A DNA stretch of 64,000 nucleotides. Origin: Aptenodytes patagonicus (Eukaryota > Chordata > Aves > Sphenisciformes > Spheniscidae). This document shows, piece after piece, positions 42,801-51,800 of the stretch. Made by a program: the position numbers and the translations under genes. The notes under the pieces were generated by a model. That model worked only from the letters and a program-made list of their open reading frames with translations, had not been told where the DNA came from and ran no database searches. Where the stretch lies: the NCBI RefSeq assembly GCF_965638725.1, contig NC_134951.1, forward strand, positions 78,805,068-78,869,067, written 5' to 3'. Numbering within the stretch: position 1 is the first letter of the stretch; every line of letters begins with the position of its first letter.

Positions 42801-45800
42801 CTTAGAGCAAAAGATAGGAAGTGTCACATCAGATGTTTTTCAGCTTCTCCTGTAGTTTAAGTGAGCTAGGCTGAGTCACAAAACTGTTGGCTAACCTGGT
42901 GGGTACAGAAAGTTTAATTTTCAGGATAGAAACAAGTAAAGCTGTGTAGGCGTAGAGATCCGTTTTCCCTACAGCACCTTGTTTCTTAAAATATTTGCAT
43001 TGTTTAGTTTTATTGCACTTCTGCGTCTTCAGACAACTGCGAGCATCAACTGTTCACAACAGTTACCATGCCAGCCATTTGATGCTAGAGCAGTTACATT
43101 TTATGAGCCAGTTCTTCCACACGCACGATATGTATGTGATCTCAAAGGTGTGGAAAAGCAAGACTGGGCTTGTGCTTAACTTCTTGTGCCATACTCATTC
43201 ACTGACTAACTAATACCAACACTTGAAATTTTGTTGTTGGTGGGGGTTTTGTTTGGTGTTTTTCCTCCCAATGAAATAACATTTCCCCCCCATCAGTAGC
43301 ACACGCTGTTTCTGGAATTCAAAGTTGCTTTCTAGATGCAGGTGCTTTTTACAAATCAGCAGGTGTGTGCTCTTTAGCAGAAGTTCAAATAAGTTAAATG
43401 GACCTTGTTTGACAGACACTTTACTAGTAGGCTAAATATACAGTATGCTGCCTTTTCCTGTAGTATTTTTAACTTCCAGAATTATTTCACTAAGAAACAT
43501 TGCCTGACTCCCCACTGTGGGCTTAAATGCAAACTGTTTGCAACTTCCAAATAAAAGGCTTTTCTGGATTTCCTTAAGAGTACCTTGGGAGAAGATTTAT
43601 TTATTTGTTTTTAAACTGGTTAAAAACATTGCATTCCCTCCACCCCCCCGAGATTTCTTTAGACTTTACTGTCTTAACCACAGTGTCGTTAAAATCTCTA
43701 CAAATTATAGTGGACAAGCTTTACTATAAATAAATAGTATTGCAACTTTGAAGTCTTAGGAAATACGTAAAATACTTGAATGTCATTTGCCACCTTTTTG
43801 TAATCTCCATGAATTTAATTTTACCACTGTTTGAGTACAAACTGTATCCTGGAATTGTTATACAGAACAAAACAATCATAACATCCTAGCAACCAAAGGT
43901 AAAATATGTGCATTTATTTCTCTAGCAGTTGTCCTGTACTCAATTAATGAAGTTTCTGCTTTCTACCAGTATGGTAAAAGTAGCATCTTCCGTAACTTGC
44001 TATGCATTTGGCTTATCTTTGTGTCAATAGCAGCTTTAAATCAGTTTTTTTCAGAAGATTTGATAACTTTTTCCTTTATGAAAAATCCATCACGGCATGT
44101 TGTAGGAGAACTAATGAAAACCTGTTTCTTTCATCAAAACCTTTATGACTGTATCTGTTCCATGCCACACCTTTTCCTTGCAGCTGCCTCATTCTCAATG
44201 AAGAAACCCCTCAAAGAAATCCCTTAGAATCTCTGTTGATGAAGTACCTGGCCACTAGTCTTTCTTGCATGATAGCTCTCACTGATGTTACTTTCAGGTT
44301 CTCTTGTGCTGTGTCTATCTACCACGTTTAAGCTAGAAGGCAAGCTTGGAAGAGAGATATATGTGCACACATAGGTGTATTTATACATTTAAGTGGCAGC
44401 ATTTTGCTCTTATAAAGTTTATAAATCATCATATTTGTATGTAGTTTTCCAAAAATAGTTTGGTGTTCTTTTTTGTTTAAGTTTGGGGATGAAGGGGTGG
44501 TATTTTGCAGCTTTTTGTGTGATGATGCTGTTTAAGGGGCGGGGGGGGAGCTTTCTGGCTGTTTTTGTGGTTTGGGTTTGGGTTTAGGATGGGTTGTTTT
44601 GTTTTTGGGGGGTAGGTTGGTGGGTGGGGTTTTTTGGTTTTTTTGGGTTTTTTTTGTTGTTGTTCCTTAGTAATTTGAAATAGTGGCAAAATGATGAAAA
44701 ATCTTTCTTGCAGATAAGATTTCAACCTAATGATCACAAAACCATCAAAGAAACAGCTGATGAACTGAAGATTTTTGAAGGCATCAAACACCCTAATCTT
44801 GTTCGTTATTTTGGTGTGGAGCTCCATAGGGTAAGAAAACATAAATTATTGGGGCTTCTTTGTAGGGCAGAGAGAAAATTTTAAGAAGCTTTGGATCATG
44901 GAGGTTTTACTTGAGAACATTCTAGTTTAGCTTAATTGTCTGGATATCTCTGTGAATTGCAGTGTGTCTTTTTTCCTCTGAATGTTGAAGTCTCTGGAAA
45001 CATAGTTTGGAGAAATTTTTTGGAACTGGTACATAAACAGAGAAGTTCACAATAAGTGAATAGAGCAAGTAATGCTGGAGCTACTCTGTGCTGCTCCTCT
45101 GTTCAACTGCTCTCAGAGCAAGCTATATTGTATACGGTATGGTAACTTGTGTGTGTAGATAAAGACTAGACAGCCTAAAATCCTTCACTGTTAGCAACAA
45201 AGGTTGTACCAATATCTTGTTGATTCCTGGAAAAATCTTGTGCTGGCGTTTAAGTCTTGATGCCAGACAAGTATCTTAAGGAAGCAGATCTTTTGGAATT
45301 CAGCTAGCATCTCTTCAGAAGGAAAAATGAGTTTTCTTGCTTGAGCAGCAGAACTAATGAAGCTTGGTTTTCTTACGAAGTTAGAGTCCAGAGTTGCGTG
45401 CTGAGATACCCTACTTCTTATTACTCTCTGCTTCCCACGTGCCCTTCCCACCTCCCCCTGTGAGTCTCAGGTCCTTTCTGTATCTCTACCCAGTGAGGTG
45501 GGCAGGGAACAGGACGCCTGGTGTCTGGCTGGAAAGCAACGTGTGGTTTTGACTGATTTGCCCAATATGAATGGGTTGATTTGCTGACCCATTGCTGGTT
45601 TAGAAGGGGACAAAGGCTGCTTTCTGCCTGCATTTCTTTACTTGGGGACGCAACTTTGGGTGTCTGTGCCATTGGGTCATTGGTTTCTCAGGCTGGTTCG
45701 AAGAGCTTAGTGTCTTTGCCATCTTTTCGTATGAATTAAGTCTGACTGAAATTGGCTGGGCTTGGAGACAGAGAAGGGGAACAAGAACCTAACTTTTCCT

Positions 45801-48800
45801 TAAAGTGAGCTAGAGTTGGCGTGCTTGTTCAAGCCACAGACAACAAAAAACTTGCCCTCCCCAAGCAATCAACACATGATATTGCAGGAACTGGGAGAGA
45901 GACTGGAAAAAAACCCCAAAAAGCCCAAAACATCTTTTTACCTTTTTTCTAAATATGCACAGGATCTTTTTGTATTTCTGCATAATATACCTACATAATA
46001 ATAATATACAAGATTTCCAGAGTGCTTTTTGGTTGATGCCAAAGTAACGTATTTTATACTGCCAAATAGTATCAGCTACATACCTACAAATGATGCAGAT
46101 AGACATGTAGCAGAGATTTGCCATAGCTGTGCGATAGAATATATTAGGTTGAAGCATGCCCAAGAGAATAGAGTTCTGAAGAGATGATTTATTGGACATT
46201 CCATGGTAAGAGGTACTTCCATTAAAACATTACATGGTACTTCCATTACTCTTTTCACAAACAGTGAGGATGGAAGGAAAACTTGATCCTAATTCAGTGT
46301 TTTAAAAAAAAAATTAAAACCAATGAAATCGGTTTGGTTCCCACAACAGGAAGAAATGTACATCTTCATGGAGTACTGTGATGAGGGCACTCTGGAGGAG
46401 GTATCAAAACTGGGCCTTCAGGAGCATGTCATTAGGCTCTACTCAAAGCAAATCACGATTGCTATCAATGTACTACATGAACATGGTATTGTTCATCGAG
46501 ACATTAAAGGTAACGTTAACCAAAAAAGGTAATGTTGTCGTTTCAGTGTTGTAGATGAGGGTGGGGGGGAGTGATGGGGGACATATTTGCAGAATTAGTG
46601 CACATTATCTATACAACCATTAAGTGTATAAAGCCTTCCACTCATTTTTCAATTTTCAATTTACAAGTTACTGGCTAGTTACGCGCTTCTTTTTAAGTGC
46701 AGCACATAAAAAAAGTTCACAGTTGGCATTGCAAACTCCTAAATTCTGCCCATGATTTATATAGTTTCTGTAGAGGTTGTTAAGATTGTTGGGGATTCAT
46801 CCAAACTCAAATTTGGGTCCTTGTATTTCTAGTACTAATACACTGAGTTACGTAATGTTGTTTTTCTTCTCATCTAAGCAAGAAACAGTGGTGTTTCTGG
46901 GAGCTGACAAGCAGCATACAGTGCTAGAGTTGTTCGTCAGAACTTTTCCTTGTGATTCCCATTTTCCAGAAGAGTTTTAGTCTTTCAGACAAATGGTTGA
47001 TAAAACAGTAAAAAAAGCCTTGTTAAAAGAAGTTGAAGGGATATGGTAAAATTACTTATCTAGTGGGTTTTTTGCCATACATTTATCTACTCATGCCTGG
47101 CTCGCAGCTTTTGCTTACAAAATGAGCAGACTGGAACTACAATAACTGAAGGGGGGTTGGTTTTGGCATTTGCTTAAGGCACCCAGTGTCAGTCCACATT
47201 TCACATTCATTTTTCTTTTCTTGAGCCTTCCAAGAACATCCTCCATGTCTAGTTATCTTGTTTTTGTTAGTCTGGCATATTTTGCTCACCTATGGCAGAA
47301 ACTTAACGGAAGGAAGGGGAAGCAATGCACACAGTATGCCCTGCGAATGCTCATTTTATGACAAGGCAGTGCAACCCAACGATGCTGGGTTTCTATGTCC
47401 CTCTTGCTCACAGGGTTTTGAATCACCGCAGCAGTGTAGGAGGTTCCCAGTTGCTCTTGGTCCTTTGGCCTCGTGCTTCTCATTTGGGAAAAGAACTATC
47501 TACGATCCAGAGGCCTCCCACCCAGGTAGGCCACTCTTGAGTCAGTTTTGGCTTTTTTTTCCTAGAAAACACTTTCCCTCACTCCCATTCCCCATCGATC
47601 TTGCCTTTTCTGGTTCTCCTTCCTGACCAAAGGTTTCTCTCCAGTTGTGGGTTTCCCTCCGTGCTTTTCACAGTGCCCTCCTTGCCCTTTACTTGATCAT
47701 TCCATATCCAGGTTCCGCTTAGCTGGATTAAGCGCTCCTGGAAGCTCATTGTGATCAAAATCCAAGGCTGGCTAACAGGGATTTCTTTTGTGCTGCTCTG
47801 TCATTGCTGATTTCTGGATACGTTTCCAATAGGTCTTCCTCTCATCAGGGAAATGCAGTGAAGTAAGAGCTGTTTAACAGAACTGTAATGCTTTGTTATC
47901 TGAGGGCATTTCTGTTGCAACAGGTTCCTCATACCAAATGCTGGGGTGTTCCTTGAAAATAACAGCAGCTATAAACAGAGGGTCACTGCAGACACATCTA
48001 TGTATAGACCTTCTCGAAACTTAATGACGGAATATGAAGACAGATCACAGAGGGGATTTTTTTATAAAGGGTGCTGATGTTACATTGGAAGTCTCTTGCT
48101 CTCTGTCTCCTTTTATGCTAACGTTGCATCGCCAAGTTTTCAGGCTAACAGCAGTAAAGAAAACTCTGGTTCTACTTTTTGCTCTTATGTAGTCAGGCAC
48201 TCTTATTTTTCTGATAGGGAAGAATGCTAATACGTCATTCAGACTGTTAAAACTGCTTTCCTATGGAAATTTTGCTGTCAGATCACACTACATCTCTCAT
48301 GGCCAGCTTGCTAAACGTCACTGTTGATCTTTCAGCAGCAGATAACCAATTCTTTGAGTAATTGTTTATATGTATCTCGCAGTTGGTGTCTGCAAGTACC
48401 TTGTGCTCAAAAATTGAGTCTTTCAGTTAGTAGTGTCCACTTGTGCCACCGTTGTCTTTCAGATGCTATTATGGCATCCTGTTCTATGAATGTAAAAGAT
48501 GAAGCAAGACACAGCTGCCTTGAATCCTTTTTCAACCCGTGGTTGTGAGAGCAAACTGAGGGTAGTTTTGGCTGGCTGTTAACACTTGGCTGCACTGGTT
48601 TTTATTAGTCTGCATCAATGTGTAAAGTAGTTGGTGCTAGTACGTAGCAGGTGATGAAGTCTTTTGGGCTACTTTTTTAATCTCTGTTCTGGGTATTGGA
48701 TTTTAACCCTTGGGGCTAAGCCCAGATTCCTCAATTATAATTACTTCACTTTTTGCAAGGTAGCTGTTCTGCTCAGTGATTGAATGATGGAATATTTAAT

Positions 48801-51800
48801 GCTGAAGGGAACCTCTGGACATCTCTGGTTGAGCCCTCTGTTCAAAACAGGGCCAACCTCAGTATCAGATCCAATGTCAAATTTGGTAAGATTGCTCAGG
48901 ACCTTGTTTAGTTGAGATACTCATATCTCCGGGGCTGGAGATTCCCCTTTCTCTGGGCCCCGTCCCAATGACTGACCTGTCCCCATTGTGAAAAACTTTT
49001 TCCTGGTACCTCCTTGGAATTTGCAGAGGTTGCTGTTTGTGTCCATTGCCCCATATCCTTTCACAGTGTGCCTTTGAGGAGAAAGTCTGTTTCCATCTTC
49101 TTGATATCCTCCCGTTACACAGCTGAAAACAGCAATAAATTCTCCCCCAGTCTTCCCTTCTTCAAGCTAAACAAACCCATCTCTCGGCCTCTCCTTGTAC
49201 ATAGTGTGCACCAGCCCTCTGACCATCTTGATGCCCCTCTGCTGGGTTTGCTCCAGTATGTCAATGTCTGTCTTGCACTGGGGAGCCCAAAAACAAGACA
49301 CAGCACTCCCAAGTGTGGTCTCGCAAGTGCTGAATTGAGAGGAATTAATCACCGAGGTCATGCCTGGTGCTTTCTCTCTGGGAGAGAAAGGCATATTCTT
49401 GAAGAGTGCTCGGATTGCGTTTTCAGAATGAATACAGAAACTGAAGGGATTGCATCTGAAGCTTCAGTAAATCAGAAACCTGAGAATGAGACCCTCCAGG
49501 CCAGGAAGTCTTCACCAAAGTGTTACTGTGTTATTGTCCTGGTTAACTTCGTTGTTAGCTCAAAATTTCTGCCGTTCCTGCCTTCGTGTCTTCATGATGA
49601 GCACAAGGGAAGGAAGGTCATTCAACAAGAGATGGAAGGCTGTTCAACAGGAGACTATGGGCATGTGTCACACTTTCTAAGAGACTTGAGTGAAAGAGGA
49701 TGCTAAAGCTGATTTTTCTCATCAAAGGGTGGCATTTGGCCTGCTTGTTTCTTGAATTAATCTGGCTGCTGCACTGCTTAAGTACTGGCTGAGGAATGTC
49801 TATGAGCTGCCCCTCTTTGTGGAATTATGCCACAGTCTTTAGTGGGGCTTTTGGTACTGCTCCTCGGACTCACAGTATTTACATCAGCACCTTTGGAATA
49901 TCACGCTAGCGCAGTTTTCGCTGCGCTTAGTATGGGGCTGACTTGGCACAGAGATGCAGGGCATGAAACTTCAGTTTAAATGCTTTGGGTCATAGCTATT
50001 GTTTTCTCTAGCAAGGGCACTGGCTTTTGACATTTGCTCTTTGTTTTCAGTCTGCCCCGAAGGTCTTCTGGTATCAATGGCAGTAGGGCTGTGCAGAACT
50101 GGGCTACCTCTTGCCTCTGCCAAGTACATCCCATGAAGATGCTTTGGATAGTGTATGTGTAGGAGGAGAGAAGAAACTGATGGGTGTGTTCTGCCTTTTT
50201 GCTGGTTTAGCCATGGTCTCCGGTTTTATTTTGCTTATTAACCATGCAGATATGGTAGGAATTTTGTTACATTTCTGGTCACATTAACTGTCAAAGGTAA
50301 AAGGGATCCGTCGTCCTCAAAGTACTGCCCTTGTGTCTCCTGTTCTCTTACCCAGGTCCTGCTGGATTCTGTGCAGGTCTCGTCTAACAAGATGACCCTT
50401 TTTAAAGACTCCTTACAGAGCTTGGTCTTGTTCTCCGAAACAGAGACTTTCACAGTAACATTTATGCTAAATTGTCATTACTTTTTTAAAGGGACAAACT
50501 TTGGTTTGAAAGGCCTTGTAAGTAGGTTCTGAACTGTATTAAACCGAACTATCACAACAGCTTTAGATTCAGTCAGAAGAGAAATCGTTGCACTTCAGCT
50601 CTGCCAGTTTCCACCCACTGCAGTAGTCAGAAACCACTTGGTAGCCTTCCATGAAATTTGCATGTTGCTTTCTTGAGGAACAGGAACATAGGTTTCCAAA
50701 ACATCTTTTTAAGTGTTTGCTAGTGATGGCCTTTTTTCCTAAGCTCTTTGTGTGGGCTAAGTGCGTCTACTTTCTGTATGACAAGTAATTGCTTGAAAAT
50801 CATTAGAAAAAGAAAAGCTGTGGGCAGTAGTTCAAAGGAAAAAGTTGCTGGTAGAGTAACTGTCACTCTTCTAATGCATTGCCCATATTTAGTCTCCCAT
50901 CGAGCTGCTGCCTTGTACTGCGTTGGTGTGTTTCTGGATTCCCTTTCATTCAAGGAGCTGAGGGATGGTCTACCCAGCTCCGTTACACGTGCCTGTGATT
51001 GCAGGGTGACTCTGGACACGTATGACCCTCTGATGGCAAACTGCAGAACCCAGCCAAAGAATTCTGATCTTGAGTATGTACAGGCAGCTGAATGCCAGGA
51101 GTGGAAAACTTACGGACTCAATGTGCAGAAGAGTTGTATTCACTGGAAGTTAATTCTTCTTTCAGAAGTTGTGAAAGGCTTACATTGTAATGTAATTAAA
51201 GGTTGGAATTTATTTCTGTTAATGATTTCTCTCCCCCTTTTATAGTGCAGTTCTGTGCAACACCTCTTGGACTAAATAAATCTTGCTTTAGTTATCAAGC
51301 ATTCTCATAGTAGTTAGAGAAGCCCTTTGAGGAATGGGCAGGGTTTTGGCATCATTGACCTGCACTGCCTTTTTTTGACTTGAGCTTTTTGAGGATTCTT
51401 TTTATTTTCCATGAGTATCTTGGGGATGCCCAGCCAAGCTAACTGGAGAAAGTCATTAACTAAGCGAACATAACACAAAGGAGGAGCAGCCAGGAATTCC
51501 TGCACTGACCTATGTTCAAGGTGGAACAAAAGTTAGAAACTTTTGAAGCTTGTATTCAGATGAGCCATTTTTTAAAGAATCTTCTGCGTGACATGGGAAA
51601 AGGCTATGTGTAACGAAGCCCCCAGCGTTTGCCTACTCCTAGAGTAGGCGTGCAGTTTTGTTCTGTGCAAACCATTCATCTCTTCTCAAGAGAGATCACA
51701 GCTCAGGCTGTATTTCTGCCAGGTGACCCTTGCAGCCTACTTGTGGTTTCATCGTGTGATACTTGCAGAATCCAGGATTTGCCCTGACATGATGCATAGT

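Noticed and set aside
44477..44842. 121-codon - strand open frame opposite exon 22
   Set aside because: It is a shadow of exon 22 on the other strand plus the low-complexity G/T tract (Pro/Lys/Thr/His-rich).
47258..47626. 122-codon + strand open frame in intron 23
   Set aside because: No similarity, no splice support and mixed composition. Two other frames overlap it equally well.
49014..49706. 230-codon + strand open frame
   Set aside because: Roughly its first half is antisense CR1 sequence, and the rest has no recognisable family.
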